Notes under the pieces: generated by a model
The model's input: the letters and a program-made list of their open reading frames with translations, nothing else
Database searches by the model: none
Told to the model about the DNA's origin: nothing
From: Granulicella arctica
Lineage (GTDB): Bacteria > Acidobacteriota > Terriglobia > Terriglobales > Acidobacteriaceae
Direction: 5' to 3'
NCBI RefSeq assembly: GCF_025685605.1
Contig: NZ_JAGTUT010000001.1
Coordinates: 372,001-436,000 of the forward strand
DNA: 64,000 nucleotides
In this document: positions 25,703-36,095 of the stretch, one piece after another
Position numbering within the stretch: position 1 is the stretch's first letter
Layout: the number at the start of each line of letters is the position of its first letter
Made by a program: the position numbers and the translations under genes

Positions 25703-26949
25703 TTATCGTCCGCATCCTTCCCGGCAGCGGCGGGTGGTCCAACCTTCACCTTCGTCTTATCGTCGAGCGCATACGAACCAGTCACTATGACAGTGTCAGC
25801 CGCCGAGATCCCTGACAGCACCTGCACCTGCTCAGCAGTACGAATCCCGATCGTCACTGGTCGTTTCCGGGCAGTGCTGTTCGAGTCAACGATCATGACG
25901 AACTTGCTCGTTCCATCAGCTGCAACCTGCAGTGCGTCCGAAGGAATCAGCAGCGCATGCGAGATCGTCCGCCCGGTGATCACGGCGCGCACTGGCGTTC
26001 CCGCCTTCAACTTGCCGTCGCGATTGTCGACGCGTAGCCACACCTCCAGTGTCGTGCTGCCGGGGTCGAGCGCCGGGCTGATGAGCGACACCTTCGCATC
26101 GATTGGATCGGCAATGCCTGGAACGGCGACGGTCGCCGCACCACCGAGTACAAGCTGCTGCGCCTGCACCTGCGAGAGATGGAGCTTGGCCAGCAGGGCC
26201 GACGTATCCATTACGGTCAACAGCGCCGTGCCTGCCGACGCCGTCTCGCCGGCGAAGAGCGCGCGCTCCGTAACGATGCCGCTGATTGGACTGCGAATCT
26301 CGGTGTAGCTCAGTTGCGCTTCGGCGCCGAGGTACTTGCCCTTGGCTGAGGTAAGCTGCCCTTCGGCAGACTGAAGCGACGCCTTGCGACTTATCTGCTC
26401 AACAGACTGAAGATGCAGCTTCGCTACATCGTAAGCCGCTTGTGACTGCACGAGCGTGGCCTTCGCGGTATCGAGATCGCGGCCCGGAATCGCTCCCTGC
26501 GCGAAGAGCTGCGTGCGGCCGTTTACAACACTCTGGCTGAGATCAAGGTTCGCCTTGGCTTGCGCAAGATCGGTCTGTGCCTTGGCGGTATCTTCAGGAA
26601 CCTGCGCCCGCGTCTCGGTTTCGAAGCTACCCTGCGCAGCGGTATAGGTGCCCTTGGTGTCAAGCGCCGCAGCGGCAAGGTCGCTGTTCTCAAGGGTCGC
26701 CAGCAGTTGTCCCGCCTTCACATGCGCACCGCGCTGAACGTAAAAGCGCTTCACCGGTGCACTCACACGCGGCGAGATTGCGGCCTGCGCGAGCGGTGCC
26801 AGCAGCGCATCGGCGGTGATCTGGTCCGAGATACTGCCCTCGGTGGGATGCACAGCCTGTACGTCGACCTCTGGTTCGGGCGTAGCTTCTTTCTTCGTAC
26901 AGCCGAGCGCAAGAAGCAGGAGTGAGGCAGTAAGGAGAGAGCGCTTCAT
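25699..26949 (-). CDS. RND periplasmic adaptor lipoprotein
   Basis: This 416-residue membrane fusion protein begins with a lipoprotein signal (LLLLALGC lipobox, Cys17), so it is lipid-anchored in the periplasm, unlike the adaptor at 7101. It has the lipoyl half RGAHVKAGQLLATLE, a long Ala/Gln coiled hairpin (about residues 90-210), the second half ISGIVTERALFAGETASAG and a C-terminal beta-barrel. It overlaps the TolC-like gene upstream and the pump gene downstream by 4 bases each, so the three-part pump is translationally coupled. Confidence 0.93.
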   Translation of the reverse strand: MKRSLLTASLLLLALGCTKKEATPEPEVDVQAVHPTEGSISDQITADALLAPLAQAAISPRVSAPVKRFYVQRGAHVKAGQLLATLENSDLAAAALDTKGTYTAAQGSFETETRAQVPEDTAKAQTDLAQAKANLDLSQSVVNGRTQLFAQGAIPGRDLDTAKATLVQSQAAYDVAKLHLQSVEQISRKASLQSAEGQLTSAKGKYLGAEAQLSYTEIRSPISGIVTERALFAGETASAGTALLTVMDTSALLAKLHLSQVQAQQLVLGGAATVAVPGIADPIDAKVSLISPALDPGSTTLEVWLRVDNRDGKLKAGTPVRAVITGRTISHALLIPSDALQVAADGTSKFVMIVDSNSTARKRPVTIGIRTAEQVQVLSGISAADTVIVTGSYALDDKTKVKVGPPAAAGKDADDK

Positions 26950-28295
26950 GAGAGAGTTCCTGTGAGGATCTGGAGTGATGCGAGCGCTGCCTGGTATCGA
27001 ACGGTGCCATCTTCTCGAGCGATCTCGGCCGTGGTCAGCGAGTTCTGCGCGTCGACGATCTCAAGCGCCGTCGCCTCGCCGGCCATGTAACGCAGACGCG
27101 TGAGGCGGAGGCTGTCTGCGGCCGTAGTCACGCTCAGGTCAAGCGATTGCAGCTGATCATGCGCGGCTGCAGCCTCAGCATAGCTCTCATCGAGCTGTGC
27201 GATCAGGCGTCGCTGGGTTGCCGAGAGGGACACCTTTGCCGTGTCGCGAAGGATCTCCGCCTGCTTGATGCGGTGCTGCGTGTTCAGCCAGTCCCAGATA
27301 GGAATGTCGAGCGTAGCCGAGGCCGAGTAGCCTAGGTTCTCAACCTGTTGCGGCCCGCGCGTCGCGAAGTGTTCGGCGTCGATACCATAGGCGAAGTTGA
27401 GGCCGAGATCCGGCAGATAGGATGCGCGCGCCGCACGAACATCGAGCGAACTGGCGCGAAGCGAGGCAAGCGCGCTCTGCAACTCGGGGTTGGCACGGGT
27501 AGCCGCAGCATCGACCTCATCGCGCGTCGCGAGCGGTGTGGATGGCGGGGTCTCGAGACTGTAGGGGGTTCGCGGATCGGGAAAGAGGAGGACGGCCAGT
27601 TCAAGGCGCGATCGTTGGGATTGAAGGCGAGCATCAACGAGGTCCCGGTCACGCTGCTGCTGCTGAAGCTGCGCCTTGACGACATCGGCGTGAGCACCTT
27701 CGCGGGCGGCTTCGCGTTGCTGGGCGAGCGTCGTAAAGCTGGCTGCCTCTGCAGCGGCCCGCTCCGCTACGGTCAGCTTACGATCGGCGGCAAGAGAACC
27801 GTAGAAAAGACCGACCACGGCGGCTACCAGACCTCGACGAGCTATCTCCAACTCTGCTGTTGCAACCGCTGCTGCAGCGGAGGCACGGCTGACGGCAGTC
27901 AACTGCTGTAGCCCGATCGTCTCGCTGACGATACCCTGGCTTGCATATTCGTGCACGGCATTGTTCGCAATAAAACGCGGAGCCGACTGCGTCCCGGCTG
28001 AACCAGCCTGGTTGGTCGCACCGTTTGGCTGCGTATAGAGGATTTGATTGTGGTAGATCGCGCTGGGCAACAGCGCATTTCGCGCGATGGTGCGATCGAG
28101 AGCCGCCACACGATTGGCTGCACTGGCCGCTGCGAATGCAGGCTCATTCGATTGGGCTCTGCTGAGCGCCTGGGCCAGGTCGATCGAAATCGCCGGGGAT
28201 TGCTGGGCTCGCGCCCCTGTTGAGCAGCAGCCGCAGATAGCAACAAGGAACGTTGCTATCTGCAAATACAGCGACGGTCTGATGTTCGAGTACAC
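26946..28295 (-). CDS. TolC-family outer-membrane channel
   Basis: This 449-residue outer-membrane efflux protein has an N-terminal signal peptide and two repeats of the OEP domain (about residues 40-230 and 245-440), rich in Ala, Gln and Arg as expected for the alpha-helical tunnel. Typical segments are RGLVAAVVGLFYGSLAADRK and the C-terminal LRYMAGEATALEIVDAQNSL. It is the first gene of the RND operon and overlaps the adaptor gene by 4 bases. It may also serve the pump at 7101-11545, which lacks its own channel. Confidence 0.92.
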   Translation of the reverse strand: MYSNIRPSLYLQIATFLVAICGCCSTGARAQQSPAISIDLAQALSRAQSNEPAFAAASAANRVAALDRTIARNALLPSAIYHNQILYTQPNGATNQAGSAGTQSAPRFIANNAVHEYASQGIVSETIGLQQLTAVSRASAAAAVATAELEIARRGLVAAVVGLFYGSLAADRKLTVAERAAAEAASFTTLAQQREAAREGAHADVVKAQLQQQQRDRDLVDARLQSQRSRLELAVLLFPDPRTPYSLETPPSTPLATRDEVDAAATRANPELQSALASLRASSLDVRAARASYLPDLGLNFAYGIDAEHFATRGPQQVENLGYSASATLDIPIWDWLNTQHRIKQAEILRDTAKVSLSATQRRLIAQLDESYAEAAAAHDQLQSLDLSVTTAADSLRLTRLRYMAGEATALEIVDAQNSLTTAEIAREDGTVRYQAALASLQILTGTLS

Positions 28296-28354
28296 CCGAT
28301 GACTGTAGCGCTGCCTAGCTTAAGCTGCGATGAAGGTACAACTTCACCAGGCCA

Positions 28355-29389
28355 TCAGCCTACATCAGCCCAATCGAGAATCACCTTGCCGGAGTTGCCC
28401 GACCGCATGGCCGCGAAGCCGTCCTCGTAGTCACGCCAGTTCAGGCGATGCGTGATGACCGGCGAGATATCGAGGCCAGACTCCAGCATGACCGTCATCT
28501 TGTACCAGGTCTCGTACATCTCGCGGCCGTAGATGCCGCGGATGGTGAGTTGGTTGAAGACGACCTGGTTCCAGTTGATCGAGATGTCCTCGGACGGAAT
28601 ACCGAGCATGGCGATCTTCGCGCCGTGGCTCATGCTGGCGAGCATGTCGCGGAAGGCCTGCGGATTGCCGGACATCTCGAGGCCAACGTCGAAGCCCTCC
28701 TGCATGCCAAGCTTTGTCTGTACCTCTTTAAGCGTCGTGGAGCGCGGATCGACCGCGAGCGTCACGCCGATCTTTTCGGCCAGCGCGCGGCGGTATGGGT
28801 TCGGGTCGGAGATGACGACGTAGCGTGCGCCAGCGTGACGCGCGACCGCCGCAGCCATAATGCCGATCGGACCTGCGCCGGTCACTAGGACATCTTCACC
28901 AAGTACAGGAAACTCAAGCGCCGTATGAACGGCATTGCCGAAGGGATCGAAGATCGAGGCGACATCGTGATCGATGCCGGCGGAGTGCTGCCAGATATTC
29001 GTCGTCGGCAGGACGATGAATTCTGCGAACGCACCGTTGCGATTCACGCCAACTCCGCTGGTGTGTGCGCAAAGATGACGTCGGCCCGCAAGACAGTTGC
29101 GGCAGCGACCGCAGACTACGTGGCCTTCCCCACTCACGAGTTGACCGAGGGTAACGTCGGCGACGTTCGAACCCATCGCGACGACCTCGCCAACGAACTC
29201 ATGCCCGATTGTGAGGCCAAGCGGAATGGTCGCACTTGCCCACGAATCCCACTCATAGATATGTAGATCGGTCCCGCAGATGCCGGTCTTGAGGACGCGA
29301 ATCTTGACGTCGTTGATGCCCATCTCCGGCTCGGGAACGTCCTCAAGCCAGATGCCGCGTTCGCCGCGGCTTTTTACCAATGCCTTCAC
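28355..29389 (-). CDS. tdh: L-threonine 3-dehydrogenase
   Basis: Tdh oxidises L-threonine to 2-amino-3-ketobutyrate with NAD+ in the cytosol, feeding glycine formation. The start is the GTG at 29389, preceded by GAGAGG; this gives 344 residues, close to the 341 of E. coli Tdh. A longer frame to 29572 adds an unrelated leader. Motifs are [14 protein letters not shown] with the catalytic zinc Cys, the IGHEFVGEV His/Glu pair, the structural zinc cluster [40 protein letters not shown] for NAD binding and [14 protein letters not shown]. No kbl gene is adjacent. Confidence 0.95.
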   Translation of the reverse strand: MKALVKSRGERGIWLEDVPEPEMGINDVKIRVLKTGICGTDLHIYEWDSWASATIPLGLTIGHEFVGEVVAMGSNVADVTLGQLVSGEGHVVCGRCRNCLAGRRHLCAHTSGVGVNRNGAFAEFIVLPTTNIWQHSAGIDHDVASIFDPFGNAVHTALEFPVLGEDVLVTGAGPIGIMAAAVARHAGARYVVISDPNPYRRALAEKIGVTLAVDPRSTTLKEVQTKLGMQEGFDVGLEMSGNPQAFRDMLASMSHGAKIAMLGIPSEDISINWNQVVFNQLTIRGIYGREMYETWYKMTVMLESGLDISPVITHRLNWRDYEDGFAAMRSGNSGKVILDWADVG

Positions 29390-29492
29390 GTGTACTTGCC
29401 TCTCTGTGGTCCGCCTAGCTCTGCGGCTTGCCATCGTTACTGGGGCGCGATCCTGCGTCCTCCAATAGTTTACGGCAATCGAGACAGCCCCT

Positions 29493-31145
29493 CTAAGGCT
29501 TTGCCTCGGGCGGATGCACGATGGCCTGCTGACCGAGAACAGTATCTGCAGTGCCGATGCGCCCGGAGGCACTTACCCGTACGACGAATCGAGCGCGAAC
29601 GGCTTTCGGATCGTGGTCAATCTTGTAGTTGAGGTCGAGACTTCGTTCAAGTCTGCCTGTCGGCGCTACGGTCGTCGGCGCACTGACCTTGATGGTCTTG
29701 GCCACGCGATTCAGTTCCTTACCCTTTTTATCGAAGGTTGCGACGAGGAGCACCACCTCCGCATGGCGCGGCTCAGTCTCTGTCGCATAAGACCAGGCCA
29801 GTCCGCGCGCGTCGACATGTACCAGGTAGGTGTCCGGATCGGTTGCCGAAGGAGCCAGCGAGACTGGTACACCGTCGTAGACCATGGTGCTCGAATCGGC
29901 GGAGACAAGATCGGCGATCAGGCGACGCGAGGGGTTCTGCGGATTGACCCGCCCTGGACCATATTGGAGGTAGTAGCCCTCACGGGTCAGCACCTGCAGG
30001 CCAGGCTGATCGAGCGTCACCCTGATCTTGCGGAACTTCTGCGGGTCGAGCAAGGCATTCGTTGGCCGATAGGTAAGCGTGTAGAAGCTATTACCGTCGC
30101 GAATCGCTGTACCGATCTCGGCGTCGACATCATTGCGACCGTAGAGCGTGCGCCCGCCGGTCGCTTTGGCCAGCCGGCTGAACTGATAGTTGCCGCCGAA
30201 GGGATCGTCGAAGGCTGCGGCAGCGCCGTATTCGCCGGGGTTGACCATCACCCCTGCGGGGTCGATCGTGTAGAGTGTTACGCGTGCGTCCCGCAGGACG
30301 TTTACGCAATCCTGCACGGCGTTGTAGACTCGCCGCTCAGTGTCGACAGGCACATTAGCAAAGTTCAGCGCCGGAAAGCCGCGACCGATCCAGATCATGT
30401 TCTTATGTCCGGGATGACCAATCACAGCCTCTGCCACACGGCGCAACGTGAGGAAAGCCGTGCCGTAGCGCTCTCCGATCCAGGCACCCTGATGCGCCTG
30501 CCATGGGTACGAGACGAGGTGGTGATCGAGCGAGGAGATTAGCTCGGCTTTGTTCTGCGTGTAGTCGTGGATGACGGTGAATTTCTGCAGGTCGACCGAG
30601 ATGAGGATCGTCGGGGTGGTCAGCTTATCTGGCTGCTTTTCTAGAAACTTCTTCAGTGAGTAGCGCGCGAAGGCCATGTCCTCAAAGCGGGTATTGAATT
30701 CATCCAACAGGATGATGTTGACCGGTGCGCGTGGTGCGAGGCGGTCGAGATCAGCCGTTGAGTTGATCGTGATCTCTGGATCGGGAACATGGGCACCGGC
30801 CTCCTCAAAATTCAGGATGGTCTGCGGTTCGCCCACCTCTTCGACATGAAAGTTATCCCGCTTCAGTTCCTTGACGATATTGCCCTTGGCGTCGGTGACT
30901 ACCATGTCGAGCACGACGAGGCGGGCCGTCCTTTGGATGGTGTACGTGCCATTACTGTTCTTCGTGGGCTGCGGTCCTGCTGCTGGTTGTGCGGGAGCTG
31001 AGGGAGATGGTGAGGCCGACTGGACTGCAGGCTGAGGCGCTGACGGCTGCGTAACCGGCGGTTCCTGTGCAGATAGATAGAACTGGCTGAGTGCAACAAG
31101 ACCGGCAAGAGACAACGTGCGGAAGGCGGCGACGTTCATAGACAC
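29493..31145 (-). CDS. Secreted VWFA-domain protein, acidobacterial type
   Basis: This 550-residue protein resembles the VWFA-related family (TIGR03436) that is expanded in Acidobacteria. It has a signal peptide (to about residue 26, LSAQE), a Pro/Gln/Ser/Ala-rich linker (28-62), a small beta domain ([20 protein letters not shown]) and a VWA-like domain from about residue 118. The metal site reads LLDEFNT instead of the classical DxSxS, so metal binding may be weak or different. The C-terminal third is beta-rich. Proteins of this family are exported and of unknown function. It lies upstream of tdh and divergent from an ABC pair. Confidence 0.85.
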   Translation of the reverse strand: MSMNVAAFRTLSLAGLVALSQFYLSAQEPPVTQPSAPQPAVQSASPSPSAPAQPAAGPQPTKNSNGTYTIQRTARLVVLDMVVTDAKGNIVKELKRDNFHVEEVGEPQTILNFEEAGAHVPDPEITINSTADLDRLAPRAPVNIILLDEFNTRFEDMAFARYSLKKFLEKQPDKLTTPTILISVDLQKFTVIHDYTQNKAELISSLDHHLVSYPWQAHQGAWIGERYGTAFLTLRRVAEAVIGHPGHKNMIWIGRGFPALNFANVPVDTERRVYNAVQDCVNVLRDARVTLYTIDPAGVMVNPGEYGAAAAFDDPFGGNYQFSRLAKATGGRTLYGRNDVDAEIGTAIRDGNSFYTLTYRPTNALLDPQKFRKIRVTLDQPGLQVLTREGYYLQYGPGRVNPQNPSRRLIADLVSADSSTMVYDGVPVSLAPSATDPDTYLVHVDARGLAWSYATETEPRHAEVVLLVATFDKKGKELNRVAKTIKVSAPTTVAPTGRLERSLDLNYKIDHDPKAVRARFVVRVSASGRIGTADTVLGQQAIVHPPEAKP

Positions 31146-31375
31146 CTCAACTGCTATTAGAGAGACGGCGAAGCGTGATAAATCGTCTCACATTTACAAG
31201 AATGCTGCGGTCAGGCATCGCGCGAGGCATTTCAGATATTGGTTACCCCTACAGTTACTAAACTGCGAAACTGCGCTCCAGGCTTTTACCTTGGCACATC
31301 GTCCGAACTTCCGTGATAGAGTTCGCGTACCGAACCGTATGTAAAGATCATCATCTTTGACTGGAGACTCGCTCG

Positions 31376-32257
31376 ATGGCTCTCACGATCACAGGCCTGT
31401 CCAAGACCTACCCGAACGGCGTTCGCGCGCTGAAGAATCTCTCTCTGACCATTGGCAACAATATGTTTGGTCTGCTCGGGCCAAATGGAGCCGGGAAGAG
31501 TTCCTTGATGCGGACCATCGCCACGCTACAGGACCCGGACTCAGGCACGGTCGATCTGGACGGCATTAACGTGCTGACGCAAAAGGACGAGGTTCGGAAG
31601 ATTCTCGGGTATCTGCCGCAGGAGTTTGGGGTGTATCCGAAGATGTCGGCGACCGACATGCTTCATCATCTTGCCATCCTTAAGGGTATTACTGCTGCGG
31701 GTGAGCGAAAGGAGATGGTCGAGGCTCTGCTGCAGCAAACCAATCTCTGGGATGCTCGCAAGAAGGCGCTGTCGACCTACTCAGGTGGTATGAAGCAGCG
31801 CTTCGGGATTGCGCAGGCATTGCTGGCGAATCCTCGGCTGATCATCGTCGATGAGCCGACCGCCGGGCTTGATCCTGCTGAGCGCAACCGCTTCCTGAAT
31901 TTGCTCTCTTCGATCGGCCGGGATGTGACGGTCATTCTCTCGACCCATATCGTGGATGACGTTCGCGAACTCTGCCCGCGCATGGCAATCATCGCAGCCG
32001 GCGAGGTGCTGCTTGAGGGAGCACCGAACGAGGCGCTGGGCGCGCTGGAGGGGCATATCTGGTCGCGCGTTGTCTCGACCGATGATGAGCTTCGCGCCGT
32101 TGAGGCTGAGTTCCAGGTCATCAGCACGCACCTTGTCGGCGGTCAGCACGAGATTCGCGTCTTCTCTGCAGCCTCGCCGGGAGCGGCCTTCCATACCGTT
32201 CCCTCCGGACTTGAAGATGTCTACTTCCTGAATCTCTCCCGCCACGCAAAGAAGTGA
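31376..32257 (+). CDS. ABC transporter ATP-binding protein
   Basis: This 293-residue ABC-2-type ATPase has Walker A GPNGAGKSS, the Q loop in YLPQEFG, signature YSGGMKQRF, Walker B IIVDEPTAGLD and switch STHIV. After residue 220 there is a CcmA/NatA-like regulatory tail. GGAGA precedes the ATG by 8 bases. The next gene, 22 bases downstream, encodes an ABC-2 permease fused to a peptidase, and the two surely form one transporter. The pair lies divergent from the VWFA gene. Substrate and direction (probably export) are not known. Confidence 0.92.
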   Translation: MALTITGLSKTYPNGVRALKNLSLTIGNNMFGLLGPNGAGKSSLMRTIATLQDPDSGTVDLDGINVLTQKDEVRKILGYLPQEFGVYPKMSATDMLHHLAILKGITAAGERKEMVEALLQQTNLWDARKKALSTYSGGMKQRFGIAQALLANPRLIIVDEPTAGLDPAERNRFLNLLSSIGRDVTVILSTHIVDDVRELCPRMAIIAAGEVLLEGAPNEALGALEGHIWSRVVSTDDELRAVEAEFQVISTHLVGGQHEIRVFSAASPGAAFHTVPSGLEDVYFLNLSRHAKK

Positions 32258-32279
32258 CGCTCGTCACGAAGGATCGGTC

Positions 32280-35200
32280 ATGACCATGTTCTGGGAATTC
32301 TTCACCTTTGAGCTGCGCTTCCGCATGAAGAGCGTCTCTACCTATATCTACTTTCTTCTGTGGTTTTTCTTTTCCTTCTTCTGCGTCGCATCCGAGAGCT
32401 TTGGGCCGGTCGGCTTCGCAAATGGCAAGGTGCTGTTGAACGGTCCGTACGCCAATAGCTACAACGATCTGTATTCCTGTCTCTTCGGAACGATCGTGAT
32501 TGCCGCTATCTTTGGCACGTCCATTCTCAGGGACTTTCAACGCGATACCTACCAGATCCTCTTCACGAAGCCGATCTCCAAGTTCGCTTATTTAGGCGGC
32601 CGTTGGGCTGGCTCGTTCGTAACGACGGTCTTTGCTTTCTCCGGCATGATGGTCGGCACATTCATTGGGACCTTCGCTCCATGGGCTGACCATAGCCGTA
32701 TCGGGCCGAATCACCTGTGGTGGTACCTGCAGCCATTTCTATCGATTAACGTCATCCAGATCTTTTTCCTCGGTTCACTTTTCTTCGCCGTCGCGGCTCT
32801 TACGCGCAAGATCTTCGTCGTCTACCTGCAGGGCGTCGCGATCTTCATGCTGTATGTCATCGGGCTGACCGTTTTCTCGGCCACCCGCTCGCTCGAACAC
32901 TTCTGGTCAGGCATTCTCGATCCTATCGGCTTGATCCTGTTCGATAATGTCGTTCGCTACTGGACCGTCATTGAGAAGAATGCCCTGCTGGTTCCGTGGG
33001 ATCTTTCCGGTAACTCACCCGGCGTGTTTCTTTACAACCGCCTTCTTTGGATGACCGTAGGCCTGGTTGCGCTCGCGATTACATGGCGGCTCTTTCCCAT
33101 GTCCGTCGAGGCGCTAACCGCGCAGTCGCAGGGGAAGCGAGCCGCGAAGGCACGCCAGCACGATGCCGAAGAGAAACGTCCGATCCGTTCGCTCGTCGTC
33201 GCGCAACTACCTCGCGTACGGCAGATCTTTGGGATGGGCACCTCGTGGAAGCAGTATCTCTCGCTTACGCAGCTTCGCATTCGGACCATTACGCGCGAGA
33301 TACCGTTCTGGGCCATTGTCGGCTTGCTGCTCGTCTTCGCCATCAACAACGGATATTTTGCGGGGCGCGTAGGCGGCGAAAACGTCTGGCCGGTCACCTA
33401 CCTGATGCTGCAGGCCGTGGAGGGCGGTGCGCAGCTCTTCTTCTATATTGTCGCCACGCTTTACGCGGGCGAACTGATATGGCGAGAGCGGGATAATCAC
33501 TTCGATGGTATCCATGATGCCCTGCCCCTGCGCGAGGCTACGGACTGGCTCTCGAAGCTGACGGCCATTGCCTTTGTTGAACTCGTCCTGCTCACGGTAA
33601 CCATGTTATCGGGCATCTTCATGCAGACGGTGTTGGGCTACTACCATTACGAGCTACTGCAATACTTCAAAGAACTGTACCTGGTCACCTTCCCGCAGAT
33701 CCTGGCGTTTGCGCTGCTTGCGATGTTTGTACAGACGCTGGTGTCGAATAAATTCATCGGACATGCTATTGTCATCGGCATCTTCGTGCTGCAGCCGATC
33801 CTCTTCAACTTCGGCCTCGAAAACACGCTGTACCTGCCCGGCGGTGCGCCCCCGTATACCTACTCGGACATGAATGGATACGGCCATTTTGTTGCAGCGC
33901 TGTTCTGGGCAAATACCTACTGGTTAGCGATCTTCGCCTTTCTCGGCGTGATCTCTATCGCCTACACGCGCCGCGGCGCTGAGGATACGCCGGCTTCACG
34001 CACGCGGCTTGCGATCCGCCGCGCACCCAAGCTCGTTCCCGCTGCAGCCATCCTTCTGCTGCTCGCTCTTGGATCTGGCGGCTGGTACTTCTACAACGCG
34101 CATGTCCTGAACGAATACCTAAATGCAAAAGATCGCCGCGTCATCCAGGCCAACTACGAGCGGGACTTCAAAAGGTATGAGTTGTTGCCGCAGCCAAAGG
34201 TCACGGCTGTCGATGCGAACGTCAACATCTATCCGGATCGACGATCGTTTGATGGCACCGGCCGCATGACACTCCAGAATAAGACTGATACGCCTATAAG
34301 CGTTGTCCACATCACGGATGAGAAAGAGTCTGTCTCGAAGATACAGTTCGACAGGCCATTCCATCTTGTCAGCCGTGCTCCGCGCGATCTCTACTCAATC
34401 TATGCGCTTGAAACTCCGCTTGCCCCCGGCGATGTGTTGACGGCGACCTTTTCCGTCGGACATACCAGCAAAGGCTTCAAGGATGGAAATGAAGCCGCGG
34501 AGTTTGCAAAGAATGGAACGTTCTTCGACGCGGGATTCTTTCCGCAGATCGGGTATGACCAGGGCTTCGAGCTCAATGATCCGCGTCGTCGTCGCGAGGA
34601 ACATCTCGGTGCCTTCGAGGAGATGGCAGCTCGCGGCGAGCCTTTACATTCGCGCCGCAATCTTTTCGTTCCAAGCTCTGACTGGATCACCTTTCACACC
34701 GTAGTCAGCACCTCGGCCGACCAGATCGCCATCTCCCCCGGCTACCTGCAGCGCGAGTGGAGGCAGGGTGACCGGCACTTCTACGAGTACAGCATGGGGT
34801 CCACCCATATTGCCGATTTCTTCAACTTCATGTCGGCTCGCTACGCCATCAGGAAGGAGACCTACACCGGACCGAGCGGACCTGTGAGTCTTGAGGTCTA
34901 CTACGATCCTGCACACACGTTTGATATCGACGATATGCTCGCCAGCTCGCGCGCCGGACTTGACTACGACCAGGCCCACTTCAGCCCCTATCAGTTCACG
35001 CAATATCGCATTATGGAGTTTCCGCGTTATCGGAACTTTGCGCAGTCATTTCCCAACACGGTTCCATTCTCAGAGGGAATCGGCTTTATCGGTCGCATGC
35101 GCAATAAGGACGATGTCGATCTGACCTACTTCGTCACTGCGCATGAGCTTGGACACCAGTGGTGGGGACACCAGCTCATTGGCGGCCAGGTGCAGGGATC

Positions 35201-35972
35201 GAACATGATGTCCGAGACGTTCGCGCAGTATTCGGCATACATGGTGATGCAGCAGAAGTACGGCAAGGATTACATGCATAAGGTCCTGCGGCACTTTCTC
35301 GACCGCTATCTGCGAGGACGTGCGGGCGAGGTGCGACACGAGCCACCGCTGTCACTCGTCCAGAATGAGCCGTATGTCTGGTACGAAAAAGGCGGGCAGG
35401 TGATGTACACGCTGGCCGACTACATCGGCGAAGACAAGATCGACCTCGCGCTTCACAACTTCCTGATGCAATACCGCTATGCCAATGCGAACAACCAGGT
35501 GGATGCGACGGATGCTGTGCACGGCTCGGGAGCAGAAGATCAGCCTTATCCTGACACCCGGATGCTTGTCGAAGCACTCCGCGCGCAGACCCCGGCGGAG
35601 CTGCAATACATGATCGACGATGGCTTCAACCGCATCGTGCTTTACGACAACAAGACGCTCTCCGCCACGTCAGAAAAGATGAGCGACGGCAAGTTCAAGG
35701 TGACGCTGAACGTGCAGGCGCGCAAGGTGCAGGCTGATGGCAACGGCGCTGAATCTCCTATGCCGATGGCCGACTATATCGACATCGGCGTCTTCACCGG
35801 CAAAAAGGATGAAGAGAAGCCGCTTTATATGAAGAAGGAAAAGCTAACCGAAGAGCACCAGACATTTACCATCGTCGTCGATCAGCAACCAACGCGAGCG
35901 GGCATTGATCCTTATAACAAATTGATCGATCGCATCGCGGACGACAACATGATCGACGTGACGAAGAAGTAA
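32280..35972 (+). CDS. ABC permease fused to an M1-type metallopeptidase
   Basis: This 1230-residue fusion has an ABC-2 permease half (about residues 1-610, roughly a dozen membrane helices in two sets split by a cytosolic loop near 280-340) and an M1-aminopeptidase-like half (about 640-1200). The zinc site is TAHELGHQWWGHQ with His955, Glu956, His959 and the third ligand Glu979 in MMSETFAQYS. That leaves 19 residues between His959 and Glu979, one more than in classical M1 enzymes. A C-terminal beta domain follows. The peptidase should lie outside the cytosol after the last helix. It is coupled to the ATPase 22 bases upstream. A similar architecture is known from genomes but its substrate is not. 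Confidence 0.88.
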   Translation: MTMFWEFFTFELRFRMKSVSTYIYFLLWFFFSFFCVASESFGPVGFANGKVLLNGPYANSYNDLYSCLFGTIVIAAIFGTSILRDFQRDTYQILFTKPISKFAYLGGRWAGSFVTTVFAFSGMMVGTFIGTFAPWADHSRIGPNHLWWYLQPFLSINVIQIFFLGSLFFAVAALTRKIFVVYLQGVAIFMLYVIGLTVFSATRSLEHFWSGILDPIGLILFDNVVRYWTVIEKNALLVPWDLSGNSPGVFLYNRLLWMTVGLVALAITWRLFPMSVEALTAQSQGKRAAKARQHDAEEKRPIRSLVVAQLPRVRQIFGMGTSWKQYLSLTQLRIRTITREIPFWAIVGLLLVFAINNGYFAGRVGGENVWPVTYLMLQAVEGGAQLFFYIVATLYAGELIWRERDNHFDGIHDALPLREATDWLSKLTAIAFVELVLLTVTMLSGIFMQTVLGYYHYELLQYFKELYLVTFPQILAFALLAMFVQTLVSNKFIGHAIVIGIFVLQPILFNFGLENTLYLPGGAPPYTYSDMNGYGHFVAALFWANTYWLAIFAFLGVISIAYTRRGAEDTPASRTRLAIRRAPKLVPAAAILLLLALGSGGWYFYNAHVLNEYLNAKDRRVIQANYERDFKRYELLPQPKVTAVDANVNIYPDRRSFDGTGRMTLQNKTDTPISVVHITDEKESVSKIQFDRPFHLVSRAPRDLYSIYALETPLAPGDVLTATFSVGHTSKGFKDGNEAAEFAKNGTFFDAGFFPQIGYDQGFELNDPRRRREEHLGAFEEMAARGEPLHSRRNLFVPSSDWITFHTVVSTSADQIAISPGYLQREWRQGDRHFYEYSMGSTHIADFFNFMSARYAIRKETYTGPSGPVSLEVYYDPAHTFDIDDMLASSRAGLDYDQAHFSPYQFTQYRIMEFPRYRNFAQSFPNTVPFSEGIGFIGRMRNKDDVDLTYFVTAHELGHQWWGHQLIGGQVQGSNMMSETFAQYSAYMVMQQKYGKDYMHKVLRHFLDRYLRGRAGEVRHEPPLSLVQNEPYVWYEKGGQVMYTLADYIGEDKIDLALHNFLMQYRYANANNQVDATDAVHGSGAEDQPYPDTRMLVEALRAQTPAELQYMIDDGFNRIVLYDNKTLSATSEKMSDGKFKVTLNVQARKVQADGNGAESPMPMADYIDIGVFTGKKDEEKPLYMKKEKLTEEHQTFTIVVDQQPTRAGIDPYNKLIDRIADDNMIDVTKK

Positions 35973-36095
35973 AGAAAGATCGCGTTTGGAGGTCAGCGAG
36001 ACAGAGGGCCTTTTTTCCGCGCTCTAGAGTGCCGAACGCCCTGTAAGCTGGACAAGATCTTTACCTATGCTCCGAAAGATTCGAGTATCGCGATA

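Noticed and set aside
31376..35972. Gliding-motility or antibiotic exporter assignment for the ABC/M1 pair
   Set aside because: No accessory genes support either role; only the domain layout can be stated.
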